Counted from the stretch's first letter, positions 9,036 to 18,369 are shown. The stretch is DNA of 64,000 bases from JAJUJL01 sp041736465 (GCA_041736465.1 JBGSTO010000462.1:257481-321480); one strand, 5' to 3'. Translations and numbers: made by a program. Notes: generated by a model not told the origin, from the sequence alone.

Positions 9036-10235
9036 CTAACTTGCAGAACCCAAAATACGTTCACTGCTGTATAAACGGATTGCGACCAGAATGATCAGGA
9101 TCGATAAAACCAGGGTTACCAGAGATGAAACCAGAATGTTGGTGATCGAGATCGGTTCGGCGCGCAGCAACTGGTTGATCAAGATTTGCTGCCCGAAAGT
9201 TGGGATCAGCATGGCCCACATGCTGGCTTTTATTGGAAGGAACGCCAGCCCGATGCCGGGTAGGGCGGGGATGAGCGGCAGGAAACCTACATAAGTCTGC
9301 GCCTCTTTGAAGCTGCGTGTGTACGTAGCAATGATCATTTGCAGAGCGGATGCGAGTACGATCATGGGCAGCGAGATGAAGAATATTCCTGCGAGGGCGC
9401 GCACATCCAGTTGGATCTGAACCCCAAGGTAATCTTCGAGTGGGAAATTATTAAATGCCAGGGAGAAGGCCAGCAAGTTCACGAACAACGCCGCGATGGC
9501 AAAGGGCCAGGAGGCTACCAGTTTGCCAATCACCATTTCCCAACGCGGCACCGGGTTGATCAAGAGCGGCTCCAGGGAGTTGCGCTCGCGTTCACCTGCC
9601 GTGGTGTCGATGATTACGTACATCCCACCCATGAAAACAACCAGCACCACGAAATAAGGCAGGATATTCAGAAAGAGCAAAGCCTGCGTCTCGGGGGTTG
9701 CCATATCCAGGCGTTCCATGGCTAATGGCTGGGTGATGGTTGGACTCAGGCCGCGCGCCAGCAGTCTCAGGCTGGCTATCTGCGCAGAGTAGGTGTTGAG
9801 CAGCGTGCGGACGCGCTCGATGGAAGGCTGTGATGACTGCCGGGACGTATCCAGTACGATTTGAATTGTGGCAGGCAGGCCTTGAGAAAAACTCTCGCCA
9901 AATTCTGACGAGACGATCAGAACGATGTCTTCGTCACCGTTTTTGACGGCGAGCTGGGGGTCTGAGGGGGCGGGCACAACCTCGACCCCGTTCTGTTCCA
10001 GAAATGCTACCAAAGATGGCGCGTTCTCTGCGCCCACAACCGGCAATCTAAAGCTTGAAACCAGGCTGTCTTGATTGAACGTGCGCCCGACAATGACAAT
10101 CATCGCCAACAGAAGCGCCGGACCAATCAGGGTGCTGGTCAGTGCGGTGAAGATGGAGCGGCGGTCGCGCAGGTTATCCAGGGTCTCTTTGCGGAAAATT
10201 ACGCCGGTGCGCTGGAGCGTCTGCGAGAGATTCAT
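9036..10235 (-). CDS. ABC-2 type permease, NatB-like
   Basis: 399 aa. One membrane segment near residues 28-50, then an extracytoplasmic region of ~130 residues, then five to six hydrophobic segments from ~190 to the end. The motif DTTAGERERNSLEPLLINPVPR on a cytoplasmic loop is characteristic of the NatB/ABC-2 family. It overlaps the upstream ATPase by 4 bases (ATGA at 10232-10235), forming a coupled two-component exporter. NatAB of Bacillus extrudes Na+, but many relatives export other compounds, so the substrate is open. Confidence 0.9.
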   Translation of the reverse strand: MNLSQTLQRTGVIFRKETLDNLRDRRSIFTALTSTLIGPALLLAMIVIVGRTFNQDSLVSSFRLPVVGAENAPSLVAFLEQNGVEVVPAPSDPQLAVKNGDEDIVLIVSSEFGESFSQGLPATIQIVLDTSRQSSQPSIERVRTLLNTYSAQIASLRLLARGLSPTITQPLAMERLDMATPETQALLFLNILPYFVVLVVFMGGMYVIIDTTAGERERNSLEPLLINPVPRWEMVIGKLVASWPFAIAALFVNLLAFSLAFNNFPLEDYLGVQIQLDVRALAGIFFISLPMIVLASALQMIIATYTRSFKEAQTYVGFLPLIPALPGIGLAFLPIKASMWAMLIPTFGQQILINQLLRAEPISITNILVSSLVTLVLSILIILVAIRLYSSERILGSAS

Positions 10236-10963
10236 TCCAGACCCTCCCCCGAACCGATAGCTGTCACGAATGCTTCCTCCAGGTCTGTGCGGCCGGTCGC
10301 AGTCAAAAGTTCTTGGGGAGTACCGCTGGCGACCACGCTGCCTTTGTTAATGATGACAATTTGCTCGCACAGTGCAGCCACCTCTTGCATGATGTGGCTG
10401 GTAAAGAGCACGCATTTTCCTTCGTCCCTTAAACGCCGGATGAAACTGCGCATGGCGCGCGTGCTCATCACATCCAACCCGCTGGTTGGCTCATCCAGGA
10501 GCAGATTGGGCGGATCATGCACCAGCGCGCGGGCGATGGCTACCTTTACGCGCTGACCGGTTGAAAAGCCTTCCGTGCGCCGGTCGGCGATGTCTTGCAT
10601 ATCCAGAAGCTGGATCAGGCGGTCGATTTGTTTCTCCAGAGCAAGTCCATTCAACCCATGCATGTTGCCATAATAGCGTATATTTTCACGGGTGCTCAGG
10701 CGCGGGTATAAGCCGGTGCTGTCTGGAAGCACGCCAATACGGCGCTGAACTTCGAGCGCCTGGGTGCGAGTGTCAAATCCATCGACCTGGGCAGCGCCGG
10801 TATCTGCATGCAGAACAGTGTAGATGATGCGCAAACAAGTGGTCTTTCCTGCCCCATTTGGACCCAGCAATCCGGTTATATGACCGTTTGGGGCTTCAAA
10901 GCTCACCCCTGCCAGCGCTTGAATGGAACCAAACGACTTGCTGATTTGATTTACCTGGATCAT
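10232..10963 (-). CDS. ABC transporter ATPase, NatA-like
   Basis: 243 aa. Walker A GPNGAGKTT (near residue 34), the signature position reads FSTGQRVKVAIARAL (variant FSTGQ instead of LSGGQ, common in NatA/CcmA-type ATPases), Walker B NLLLDEPTSGLD, and H-loop FTSHIMQE. It pairs with the overlapping permease downstream. The start is ATG 10963, 27 bases after the stop of the upstream hydrolase. Confidence 0.92.
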   Translation of the reverse strand: MIQVNQISKSFGSIQALAGVSFEAPNGHITGLLGPNGAGKTTCLRIIYTVLHADTGAAQVDGFDTRTQALEVQRRIGVLPDSTGLYPRLSTRENIRYYGNMHGLNGLALEKQIDRLIQLLDMQDIADRRTEGFSTGQRVKVAIARALVHDPPNLLLDEPTSGLDVMSTRAMRSFIRRLRDEGKCVLFTSHIMQEVAALCEQIVIINKGSVVASGTPQELLTATGRTDLEEAFVTAIGSGEGLE

Positions 10964-10990
10964 GGTGTCGAATCTCTCGGGTTTAGCCAG

Positions 10991-12502
10991 TTACGGAAGC
11001 GGCCCGCTGAAGTTGACGAAAAAAGGCGCAGGCTGGATGCTGCTGACACAGCCTGTCGCCAGGGCAGTGGTGCTGCCTTGTTCGATAAAATCGGTGGTTA
11101 CCCGCGGCAGGCAGCCGCGTACCACCACATTATGACCCTGCCCGGCAGCCACCAGATGAAGGCTGTTTGCCAACCCCTGGCCGACAAGCTCAGCATTTTC
11201 GGGTGGTGTAACCGGATCGACCTCGCCCGAAAGCAGCAAAGCCGGCACATCCGAAACGACAGGCTGCTTAAAATCCACAGGGATTTCTCCAACGGGCCAG
11301 GTTTGACACACGTCGCGAATAGCCTGGATCTGCTGATCACCCAGGTAGGTATTTTGACCGGCATCCACTGCCTTTGCCGGATCATAATAAGGCGCGTCTT
11401 CGGCGCAAAGCACCGAATACCCCATTGCCTGGCTGATCGACCTGCCCAAATCACCGCCGACGATCAGGTATTGGGCTGCCAATAACTTGAAATCTCCGGC
11501 AGAGGCAGCCGTGTGAATGAGCAGTGGCAGCAGAGCGACAGTCTCGGGAGCATAGGTGAGCAGCCGCACAGCGACTCCTAATCGCTCCGGGGTGAAAGTG
11601 ATGTCTAAATTCTCGCCGCTGACCGGATCAGCGATGCTCACCGATACCGGCTGGGCTTTTAACTGCTCCAGAAGCTGGTCGAATTCCTGGCGAACCTGCG
11701 GGAAGCTCCTGCTGCAGGCGGCATCCTGCTGGCAGCGCTCAAAGATCAGGTTCAGGGCGTTCTGAGCATCCCCGGCAACGTTATCACCAAGCGCTTCCTG
11801 GGGAGGCACAATGCCATCCAGTACGATCGTGCGCACGCGATCTGGAAAGCGCCGCAGGTACTCGAGCGCCACACGTGTGCCGTAAGATAACCCATACAGG
11901 TTGATTTGTGGATACCCCAATGCCTGGCGCACAATCTCTAAATCGGCAACTGCGATCGATGTGGTATAAAACCGCGGATCAGCATCCAGGCTGGCGAGGC
12001 AAGTCTGTAAGTAAGCGTTGAGCAGCTCTGGATTCAGATCTAAGTCTTCCTCACCCTCAACGGGTTCGCAGTCGAGCGGGTTGGATTCTCCGGTGCCTCG
12101 CTGATCGACGAGCACGATGTCCCGTTTTTGATTCAGGCGATCGAACGCATAAGAAACCAGCGGGTAGGATTCGCTGGCAGCTTGACCTGGGCCGCCGGTT
12201 ATGAAGAAGAGTGGATCCTGTGCAGGGTTGCGCGAAACAGCCGGGATCAAGGCAATGCGCAGGTTGATCTGTCTTCCAGCAGGATCACCGGGGTTCTCCG
12301 CCACGCTCAGTGTTCCACAGCGAGCGGGTAGACGCAGGCTTGTTCCAGGAGAAGAGAGGTGGCAGTCTTGCAGCGCGATACCATCCGACAGCGGCTGTTC
12401 TGCTGTTTGGACAGCAGTACTGCTGCACGCATTCAACAGCCCAGCGCACAGCAGGCAAACCAGGAGAACTATTGAGGGCTTGATGTATACATGATCGGGC
12501 AT
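10991..12502 (-). CDS. lipoprotein alpha/beta hydrolase, tripeptidyl-aminopeptidase-like
   Basis: 503 aa. An N-terminal hydrophobic stretch ends in a lipobox (LLNAC, Cys26), so it is probably an exported, lipid-anchored enzyme. The oxyanion region is FITGGPGQAASE, the nucleophile elbow is GLSYGTRVALEYL (Ser nucleophile), and the C-terminal TAP-like segment has PALLLSGEVDPVTPPENAE (Asp) and AAGQGHNVV (His). This arrangement matches the SlpD/SlpE and TAP secreted proteases of actinobacteria (S33 family), which release short N-terminal peptides. It probably feeds on extracellular peptides. It precedes the NatAB-like genes on the same strand. Confidence 0.88.
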   Translation of the reverse strand: MPDHVYIKPSIVLLVCLLCAGLLNACSSTAVQTAEQPLSDGIALQDCHLSSPGTSLRLPARCGTLSVAENPGDPAGRQINLRIALIPAVSRNPAQDPLFFITGGPGQAASESYPLVSYAFDRLNQKRDIVLVDQRGTGESNPLDCEPVEGEEDLDLNPELLNAYLQTCLASLDADPRFYTTSIAVADLEIVRQALGYPQINLYGLSYGTRVALEYLRRFPDRVRTIVLDGIVPPQEALGDNVAGDAQNALNLIFERCQQDAACSRSFPQVRQEFDQLLEQLKAQPVSVSIADPVSGENLDITFTPERLGVAVRLLTYAPETVALLPLLIHTAASAGDFKLLAAQYLIVGGDLGRSISQAMGYSVLCAEDAPYYDPAKAVDAGQNTYLGDQQIQAIRDVCQTWPVGEIPVDFKQPVVSDVPALLLSGEVDPVTPPENAELVGQGLANSLHLVAAGQGHNVVVRGCLPRVTTDFIEQGSTTALATGCVSSIQPAPFFVNFSGPLP

Positions 12503-12542
12503 GGATAATTTCCAGGGCAGAAAGCCTGAAATATTTTATCAG

Positions 12543-13307
12543 TTAAATCAAACCGGCTGCGACCATCACATAGATTAAACCTAACTGCACGGAATTCACC
12601 AGCACGTGAATCAGAATGGCGGGCCATAGGGACCGGCTGCGCTCATAAAACCATGCCAGGACGATGCCAAGCAGAGCGGTGGCAATAGTGACAGCGATTT
12701 CACCGTGCACAAGCCCAAAGAGGATGCCGTTCAATGGAATCGCAATCCAGGCAGCCAAGCCCTGGCGCATCCAGGTATAGAGTAAGCCTCGGAAGAAAAG
12801 CTCTTCAGCGACCGGCACGAGTAAGCCGGCGCCAAAGAACATGCCAGCCGCGCCTAACCATGAAAAATTTTCTGGCAGGATGAAGCCCATCTGAGGGCTT
12901 TCGACGGGCCGGTTCAGCAGCATTTGTACCAGAGCAGCAGCTGCGCCTGCCAGGGGGATCGAGATGATGGCAGCGAAGCTGGCTGCGGTGAGCCAGCGGG
13001 AGGAAGTGCGGATGAAGCCGACGCTGCTCCAGGGGTATTTTCTGCGTAGGAGGCCGAAGATCAATACGCCTCCCGCCAGCGCGGCGGCTTCCAGAACCGC
13101 CAGCGCAGCATAATAAGCCAGAGGGGCGTTGTCGATTTGGATCGATACGCTCATCACACGCTGCAAAAATATGGTGAGGGCGATCGCCCCACCAAGCAAG
13201 AGGGTCACCGCAGAAATTGTGACGAGAGTGATATCTTTCCAGTTCCACAAAAATCGTCTGTTCTGATCTGGCTCAAGATTGGAGGTCTGTTCAAGTTGTT
13301 CGATCAA
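12543..13307 (-). CDS. CPBP-family intramembrane metalloprotease
   Basis: 254 aa, six to eight hydrophobic segments. The three CPBP (Abi/CAAX-protease-like) motifs are present: EELFFRG near residue 168 (EExxxR), ILFGLVHGE (FxxxH) and ILIHVLVNSVQ (His). Family members cleave prenylated or other membrane proteins or act in bacteriocin self-immunity. The start is TTG at 13307, overlapping the dinB stop in a TTGA arrangement, implying coupling with the DNA polymerase gene, an unexpected pairing. Confidence 0.86.
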   Translation of the reverse strand: MIEQLEQTSNLEPDQNRRFLWNWKDITLVTISAVTLLLGGAIALTIFLQRVMSVSIQIDNAPLAYYAALAVLEAAALAGGVLIFGLLRRKYPWSSVGFIRTSSRWLTAASFAAIISIPLAGAAAALVQMLLNRPVESPQMGFILPENFSWLGAAGMFFGAGLLVPVAEELFFRGLLYTWMRQGLAAWIAIPLNGILFGLVHGEIAVTIATALLGIVLAWFYERSRSLWPAILIHVLVNSVQLGLIYVMVAAGLI

Positions 13308-14512
13308 TCGGGTGACTCCTCATGCGTTTCGATAGAAATCCTGGCGTGAACACCACGCTGGATGGCCTGTTTTCCAAACCTCTTTTGCAGGTCGTCAATG
13401 GCGTCTTGCAGGGCTGGGCTGCCATCGTCTTTCCAGTCCCACAAACTTAATTGCCGGGCTCCGGGTGAAAATCCACTGATGCCAACGCCAATCAACCGGA
13501 TAGCTTTTCCAGGTGTCCATAATTTATGAAACAACACTTTGGCAGCTTCGAAGATTTTTTCATCCTGATCCACCGGCTGCGGCAAGGTAATCTGCCGGGT
13601 AACGGTGACAAAACTGGGCCAGCGCAGCTTCATCTTAATCGTGACGCCTTTTAACTTATCCTGGCGAAGCCGGCGACCGACACTTGCCGAAAGCTGCCTC
13701 AGGGTTTGTTCAAGCTGCTTGAGATCGTGCACATCCTTTACGAAGGTCGTCTCCTGGCTGATGGATTTTATCTCATGTTCGGTGAAGAGGGGGCGTTCAT
13801 CGATGCCGCGGGCGTGCATCACCAAATCAAAGCCGTTTTTGCCAAACAGCTCCACCATTTCTTGCTCGGGGCGCAGCGCCAGGTCACCGATGCGTTCGAT
13901 GTGCAGCCCCTTCAGGCGTTCGGCTGTCTTGGGACCGACGCCCCACAAAGCCTGGACGGGCAGCGGCGCCAGGAACGAGGCTTCATCTCCAGGCGGGACG
14001 ATGGTGATCGCCATCGGGGGGGCGGCGGAGCGGTTGGCGGCTTTACCGACATCCGTGGCAATTTTTGCCACCAGCTTGTTGGTTGCGCCGCCGAGCGAAG
14101 AAGGCAAACCGAGCCGTTCATGGATATCCTGCTGCAGCCGCCTGGCTACCTGCTCGAGGGGTTCATCCAGATCGCTGACCTCCAAAAAAGCTTCGTCGAT
14201 CGAGATCTGTTCAACCAGCGGGGTCAGCGCGTGCAGCAAATGCATTACCTGGTGAGAAACCCGCTCATATTCGCCATGGCGCGAGGGGATGATGATCAAC
14301 CTGGGGCTGAGACGCAGCGCTTGCGCCATCGCCATGGCGGAATGGATGCCAAGCTGGCGGGCGGCATAAGAGCAGGATGCCACTACGCCGCGTTCATCCG
14401 GACGGCCTCCAACTGCGAACGGTTTTCCTTTCAGAGTAGGATCACGCTGCTCTTCTACGGCGCAGAAGAAGGCATCCAGGTCAAGGTGAAGGATTTTTCT
14501 CACTACGGGCAT
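13304..14512 (-). CDS. dinB: DNA polymerase IV (Y-family translesion polymerase)
   Basis: 402 aa. Catalytic motifs: HLDLDAFFCAVEEQRDP (residues ~8-24) and ISIDEAFLEVSD near 104, supplying the metal-binding acidic residues, then a helix-hairpin-helix VQALWGVGPKTAERL near 180 and a little-finger domain ending ~350. The length is close to the family norm; the C-terminal tail lacks an obvious QLxLF clamp-binding motif at the very end, although QLSLWDW near 373 is a good candidate. It bypasses DNA lesions. It is 3 bases downstream of rtcA and overlaps the CPBP gene. Confidence 0.94.
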   Translation of the reverse strand: MPVVRKILHLDLDAFFCAVEEQRDPTLKGKPFAVGGRPDERGVVASCSYAARQLGIHSAMAMAQALRLSPRLIIIPSRHGEYERVSHQVMHLLHALTPLVEQISIDEAFLEVSDLDEPLEQVARRLQQDIHERLGLPSSLGGATNKLVAKIATDVGKAANRSAAPPMAITIVPPGDEASFLAPLPVQALWGVGPKTAERLKGLHIERIGDLALRPEQEMVELFGKNGFDLVMHARGIDERPLFTEHEIKSISQETTFVKDVHDLKQLEQTLRQLSASVGRRLRQDKLKGVTIKMKLRWPSFVTVTRQITLPQPVDQDEKIFEAAKVLFHKLWTPGKAIRLIGVGISGFSPGARQLSLWDWKDDGSPALQDAIDDLQKRFGKQAIQRGVHARISIETHEESPD

Positions 14513-14515
14513 GGA

Positions 14516-15562
14516 TCAATTCACCTGCTGGATGCTTACCTGTCCAGGTTTACCTGGCAGCCCTTCGATGCGAATGTCCACGGGTAGGAAGTGCCGGAAA
14601 ATACCGGCATTGGTGAGCAGATGTTCACTGATCGCATCTGTCGAATACCAGCAGGGGGTCTTGAGCAATGCCAGCGGCAGCAGAATCTGGTCTGCCATGA
14701 AACGGTCAACACAGGCACGGGTCTGAGTGAAGGCGATAATCTGATCGATCGCCTCGTCAGCAACCCGTTCTGCAGGTTTGCCGCGTTCACCCAATGCTGT
14801 GTAACAGCCTCCCAGGGGCGCGCCAGATGCTGACGGTTCATCAACTTTGAGCAGCACATGTGTGCCGGGCGAGGGGGCGTTGATCTGTTCGACTTTGACC
14901 TGCAGGTCCGGGAAGTGTGGCAGCAATCGCAGAACGGCCTGGCGTTTTTGCCGCTCGGCGATACTGCGATCTAAATTCGAAACGATGGAAATACCCCGCA
15001 GTCGCCTGGCTGACTGGAGCGTATCGACCTGGAGCGGCTGCAGTGCGGTACATGGGCGAATGGTAGCCTGGATGCGCCCTCCGCCGCGGGGGTAGTAGCC
15101 TGCCTGAAGCAGTTCCAAACTGGTCGAATATCCCATCCAATTGAGCAGCGGCAGCCAGTGTTGTTCCAGGTAGTGAAAGCTGGGCGACCAGGGAACATGT
15201 GTTCCGCCTGTAATGGTTACCGAAGACGTGCTGCCAGCCTGGCTGAGCGGAAGGATGATCGTTTGCAGCACAAGGCTGGTAGATCCGGCAGTTTGGATGT
15301 CAAACCGGTACCTGCCTGTGCGCACTTCGCCGGGCCAAAAGCTAATTTCCTGCGAACCTCGCCGTGCTCCTTCCACCTGCGCTCTGCTGATTGCCGCCGC
15401 AGCATCCACACAAGCAAGGTGTTGGGGCTGCAGACCTGGATTTGAGCGGTGCTGGCGGATGTTGGTGATCCTGGTTGGCTGCTGCGTGATCACGGAAAGA
15501 CTCAGGGCGGTGCGCAATACCTGGCCTCCGCCCTCACCTTGCGCGCCATCGATCTCGATCAT
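14516..15562 (-). CDS. rtcA: RNA 3'-terminal phosphate cyclase
   Basis: 348 aa. The N-terminal GAQGEGGGQVLRTALSLS is the hallmark of RtcA/Rcl1 proteins, and SEHLLTNAGIFRHFLPV near the C-terminus holds the catalytic His (about residue 314), which forms the AMP-enzyme intermediate in RtcA. Because the His is conserved, this is the active cyclase rather than the Rcl1 type. It converts RNA 3'-phosphates to 2',3'-cyclic phosphates. No rtcB ligase or rtcR regulator is nearby, so the classical E. coli rtc operon is not preserved. ATGA overlap with the downstream pseudouridine synthase. Confidence 0.94.
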   Translation of the reverse strand: MIEIDGAQGEGGGQVLRTALSLSVITQQPTRITNIRQHRSNPGLQPQHLACVDAAAAISRAQVEGARRGSQEISFWPGEVRTGRYRFDIQTAGSTSLVLQTIILPLSQAGSTSSVTITGGTHVPWSPSFHYLEQHWLPLLNWMGYSTSLELLQAGYYPRGGGRIQATIRPCTALQPLQVDTLQSARRLRGISIVSNLDRSIAERQKRQAVLRLLPHFPDLQVKVEQINAPSPGTHVLLKVDEPSASGAPLGGCYTALGERGKPAERVADEAIDQIIAFTQTRACVDRFMADQILLPLALLKTPCWYSTDAISEHLLTNAGIFRHFLPVDIRIEGLPGKPGQVSIQQVN

Positions 15563-16131
15563 GGCTTAATTCTAATCGATTTCAACTCGTCGATTTCGTC
15601 TCTTCCGAGCCAGCGGTACTGAGCAGGGGATAGAGTCTCCAGGTGAATTGTGCCAATCGCAACCCGGATGAGCCGCAGGGTTGGATATCCAACTGCTGCG
15701 GTCATGCGCCGGATCTGGTGTTTTTTGCCTTCTTTCAAGGTGAGACGGATCCAGGAAGTGGGATGGTATGCGCGTACAGGTCGCGGGGGTACTTCTGGTT
15801 CGGATATCAGCTCTGCCTGGATCAACCTGGTTTGCAGCCCGGGAACCACGATCTCTCGGTTCAATCGCTCTAAAGCTTGCTCATCAATCAGGCCTTCAAG
15901 CTGAGCGAAGTAGGTCTTGGTATGCTCGTGCTGCGGATCCGTCAGGCGGTGCAGCAACCTTCCATCATTGCTCAAAAGCAGCAGTCCTTCGCTGCGGTAA
16001 TCCAGGCGTCCTGCCGCATAAATACCGGAAAAGGGGATGAAATCCTTGAGGGTTTGACGACCCTGAGAGTCGGTAAACTGAGACAGCACCTCAAATGGCT
16101 TATAGAATGCCAGGCAGCGTGTACTCCCCAT
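15559..16131 (-). CDS. rluE: pseudouridine synthase, RsuA/RluE type
   Basis: 190 aa. Short member of the RsuA family with no S4 domain: it begins directly with LAFYKPFEVLSQF, and the catalytic motif AAGRLDYRSEGLLLLSNDG (Asp in GRLD) follows near 36-54. KKHQIRRMTAAVGYPTLRLIRVAIG is the conserved C-terminal motif. The length and missing S4 domain match RluE, which modifies U2457 of 23S rRNA in E. coli; the exact target here is inferred. It is coupled to rtcA by a 4-base overlap. Confidence 0.85.
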   Translation of the reverse strand: MGSTRCLAFYKPFEVLSQFTDSQGRQTLKDFIPFSGIYAAGRLDYRSEGLLLLSNDGRLLHRLTDPQHEHTKTYFAQLEGLIDEQALERLNREIVVPGLQTRLIQAELISEPEVPPRPVRAYHPTSWIRLTLKEGKKHQIRRMTAAVGYPTLRLIRVAIGTIHLETLSPAQYRWLGRDEIDELKSIRIKP

Positions 16132-16138
16132 GCCCGCC

Positions 16139-17161
16139 TCAAGCGAATGGGCTGAGCAGGGCGACTGCCCACTCTGCCAGTTTATCCAGGCGATAGCCGC
16201 CTTCCTGAAGGATGACTACCGGGAGGTTGAGCGACGCGACTCGCCTGCCAATGCTTTCGAAACCAGCAGCTGTGAGGCGAAAGCCGCCCTCGGGATCGCC
16301 TTCTCCGGCATCCAGACCGGCGGAGAGCACCAGCCACTGGGGTGAGAAGTCAACCATCTTTTGCAATGCCTGATCCAGCACCTGCAGATATTCTGCGTCG
16401 CAGGTACCCAAAGGAAGCGGGAAATTGAGGTTGGCGCCTTCGCCCTCCCCGGTGCCGGTTTCGTCCGCGGCACCCCAAAAGTAAGGGTATTCCAGGTCTG
16501 GATCGGCGTGAAGCGAACAAAACAGCACGCTGCCATCCTGATAGAAGATCTCCTGGGTGCCGTTGCCGTGATGGTAATCGATATCCAATACAGCCACGCG
16601 CTGCTGCACCTCGCCAACGGTGGATTGCAGGTAGCTCGCCGCGATGGCAGCGTTATTGAGATAACAGAAGCCGCCGTACATATCTACGGCAGCATGGTGA
16701 CCAGGGGGACGGCAGATTGCATAGGCAGCGGGTTGTCCCGCAAGCACGGCATCGCAGGCGGAGAGGGCGGCTTGCGCGCTGCCATAAGCAGCTCGCCAGG
16801 TTCCCGCCAGGATGGGGCTCCAGGTGCCAAAGCTGTAATAGCCGGGTTGGGCCTGCGGGTGGCGGCTGAAGCGACGCACGGAACGGGTGGCAAACGTCGC
16901 CGGGAAGACTGGCGCAATTCCACCGGATTGCGTGTAGATGTTTTGAAGAAAATCCAGGTAGTGGGACGGGTGCACCGCCAGCAAGGGCTGCGTGCCGTGA
17001 TCGCGCGGGGTATGCAGCCTGCCCAGTCCAGCGTCGATCAACCCTGCCGCCAGGATATCGGCGCGCAGGGGGATTTCCGTGGTGGAAAACGGTACGCCAT
17101 CCAGGACAACCTGGTCGGTTGCGTGTAGCTTATGATCCGGGTTGTGGAAGAGCTGCATCAA
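16139..17161 (-). CDS. histone deacetylase-fold deacetylase / acetylpolyamine amidohydrolase-like
   Basis: 340 aa. Catalytic features of the HDAC superfamily are all present: PPGHHA (His-His dyad), VLDIDYHHGNGTQEIF (zinc Asp and His), AGLDAGEGDPEGG (second zinc Asp) and LQEGGYRLD (transition-state Tyr). The substrate in bacteria is usually an acetylated polyamine or small molecule, less often protein acetyl-lysine. The start ATG 17161 overlaps the stop of the upstream unknown gene by four bases. It is part of the compact rtcA/rluE/dinB run. Confidence 0.92.
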   Translation of the reverse strand: MMQLFHNPDHKLHATDQVVLDGVPFSTTEIPLRADILAAGLIDAGLGRLHTPRDHGTQPLLAVHPSHYLDFLQNIYTQSGGIAPVFPATFATRSVRRFSRHPQAQPGYYSFGTWSPILAGTWRAAYGSAQAALSACDAVLAGQPAAYAICRPPGHHAAVDMYGGFCYLNNAAIAASYLQSTVGEVQQRVAVLDIDYHHGNGTQEIFYQDGSVLFCSLHADPDLEYPYFWGAADETGTGEGEGANLNFPLPLGTCDAEYLQVLDQALQKMVDFSPQWLVLSAGLDAGEGDPEGGFRLTAAGFESIGRRVASLNLPVVILQEGGYRLDKLAEWAVALLSPFA

Positions 17162-17721
17162 GAAGTCTGGCTGTCTGCCGGCAGCGGTGCTTCAGAAGCT
17201 GTGCTTTCAAGCGGCAGGCGCATACTCAGCCAGACTGTCATCAAGCTGATGTCATCTTTGCTGAGTTCATCGCTGGGGTAGGCTTCCTGCAGGGCAGCAA
17301 AAATCGTATCGTAATTTTCATCTGCAGGCCAGCGGGTGAAGAAGCCCGGCAGCCGGGTTCGATCGGCATCCAACGGAAGCAGCTCCCAACCGCGAGCAGC
17401 CAGCAGATCGAATACTTTTTGCTGCAGCCCAGCCTCTACTTCGGCCCACGCTGATAAGACCGCGGCAGCCAGATCGGACCTGTTTTCGAAAGGTTTTGTG
17501 ATGTGGCGGAGTTTCAAGCCAGGAGGAGCTTTCAAGCTGTTGCGGAATCCCGGAATCTGCACGTGACGCTTGATCGAGCCGTTCAAGCGAGCGGCGGTGG
17601 ATGGCGAGATTTTGTCGCCAGCTTCAAGCGCCGTGCGCAGAACGTGCAGGCGATACTCGGCTAACATGAATTCATTGATTGCCTGAAATGGCAAGAATTT
17701 TGCGGTTTGCTGCTCACTCAT
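17158..17721 (-). CDS. hypothetical protein, coupled to the deacetylase
   Basis: 187 aa, no recognised family. It is soluble, with no signal peptide or membrane segment. It has a mostly helical N-terminal half, a basic stretch around KLRHITKPFENRSDLAAAVLSAWAEVE, and a C-terminal part containing GWELLPLDADRTRLPGFFTRWPADENYD. The overlap with the deacetylase (ATGA at 17158-17161) suggests the two products act together or at least need matched amounts. The composition is like that of its neighbours, giving no sign of transfer. Confidence 0.7.
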   Translation of the reverse strand: MSEQQTAKFLPFQAINEFMLAEYRLHVLRTALEAGDKISPSTAARLNGSIKRHVQIPGFRNSLKAPPGLKLRHITKPFENRSDLAAAVLSAWAEVEAGLQQKVFDLLAARGWELLPLDADRTRLPGFFTRWPADENYDTIFAALQEAYPSDELSKDDISLMTVWLSMRLPLESTASEAPLPADSQTS

Positions 17722-17742
17722 TGGCTACTCTCCACTCAGGTG

Positions 17743-18369
17743 TCAAGAGTGTTTCTTGCCATCCGGCATAATGACATCGGTCAGGTCCGCAGTCCCAAAG
17801 CGCGATCCGGCAACATCCGCGCCGGCGAGGTTGGCGCCGGTCAGGTCAGCGCCATCAAAAATCGCATTGCGCAGGTCTGCGTTCTGCAGATTGGCCTCAA
17901 ACAGGTTGGCGTTGGAGAAGTTGGCGCTGTTGAGATTGGCTGAAATCAAATCGGATTTACTGAAATCTGCGCGAGTACAGATGGCGCCGGTCAAATTGGC
18001 GCGGTTTAAGTTGGCGCGGGTAATATTGGCGCGGCTAAGATTCGCGTCCACCAGAATGGCTTGAACCAGCGCGGCGCGGTCGAGATAAGCGCGGGTAAGG
18101 TTAGCGCGCGTCAGGTTGGTTTCGGTCAGATTGCACTCGCTCAGGTAGGCTTCGAAGAGATTCGCCTGGCTCAGATTAGCCCTGGACAGATTGGCTTTGA
18201 TCAGGATTGCCCAGCTCAGATCTGAACGGGTGAAATCCGACCATGCCAGGTTGCACTCGCTCATGTCTGCCATCCACAAGGTGGTTTCGGACAGGTTGAT
18301 CTTTACCAACCACAGCGGATGCGGGCGATTGAGCAGATCATAGATCTGATAATGGGTCAAGTTCGACAT
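17743..18369 (-). CDS. pentapeptide repeat protein
   Basis: 208 aa. After ~25 residues the protein is an almost uninterrupted run of A(D/N)LxX pentapeptides (for example ANLSRANLSQANLFEAYL), predicting a right-handed quadrilateral beta-helix of roughly eight or nine coils. Members such as MfpA and Qnr mimic DNA and protect gyrase, but most pentapeptide proteins have no known role, and this one lacks any clear Qnr-like loop. The repeat is visible in DNA as a 15-base periodicity. It is in the same orientation as, and 21 bases from, the unknown gene downstream. Confidence 0.9.
   Translation of the reverse strand: MSNLTHYQIYDLLNRPHPLWLVKINLSETTLWMADMSECNLAWSDFTRSDLSWAILIKANLSRANLSQANLFEAYLSECNLTETNLTRANLTRAYLDRAALVQAILVDANLSRANITRANLNRANLTGAICTRADFSKSDLISANLNSANFSNANLFEANLQNADLRNAIFDGADLTGANLAGADVAGSRFGTADLTDVIMPDGKKHS

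Noticed and set aside
10232..10963. Broken signature motif in the NatA-like ATPase (FSTGQ)
   Set aside because: This variant is common among NatA/CcmA-like ATPases and all other motifs are intact.
17743..18369. Short tandem DNA repeat / CRISPR-like periodicity
   Set aside because: The 15-base periodicity is the coding signature of pentapeptide repeats; no spacers or conserved repeat units.
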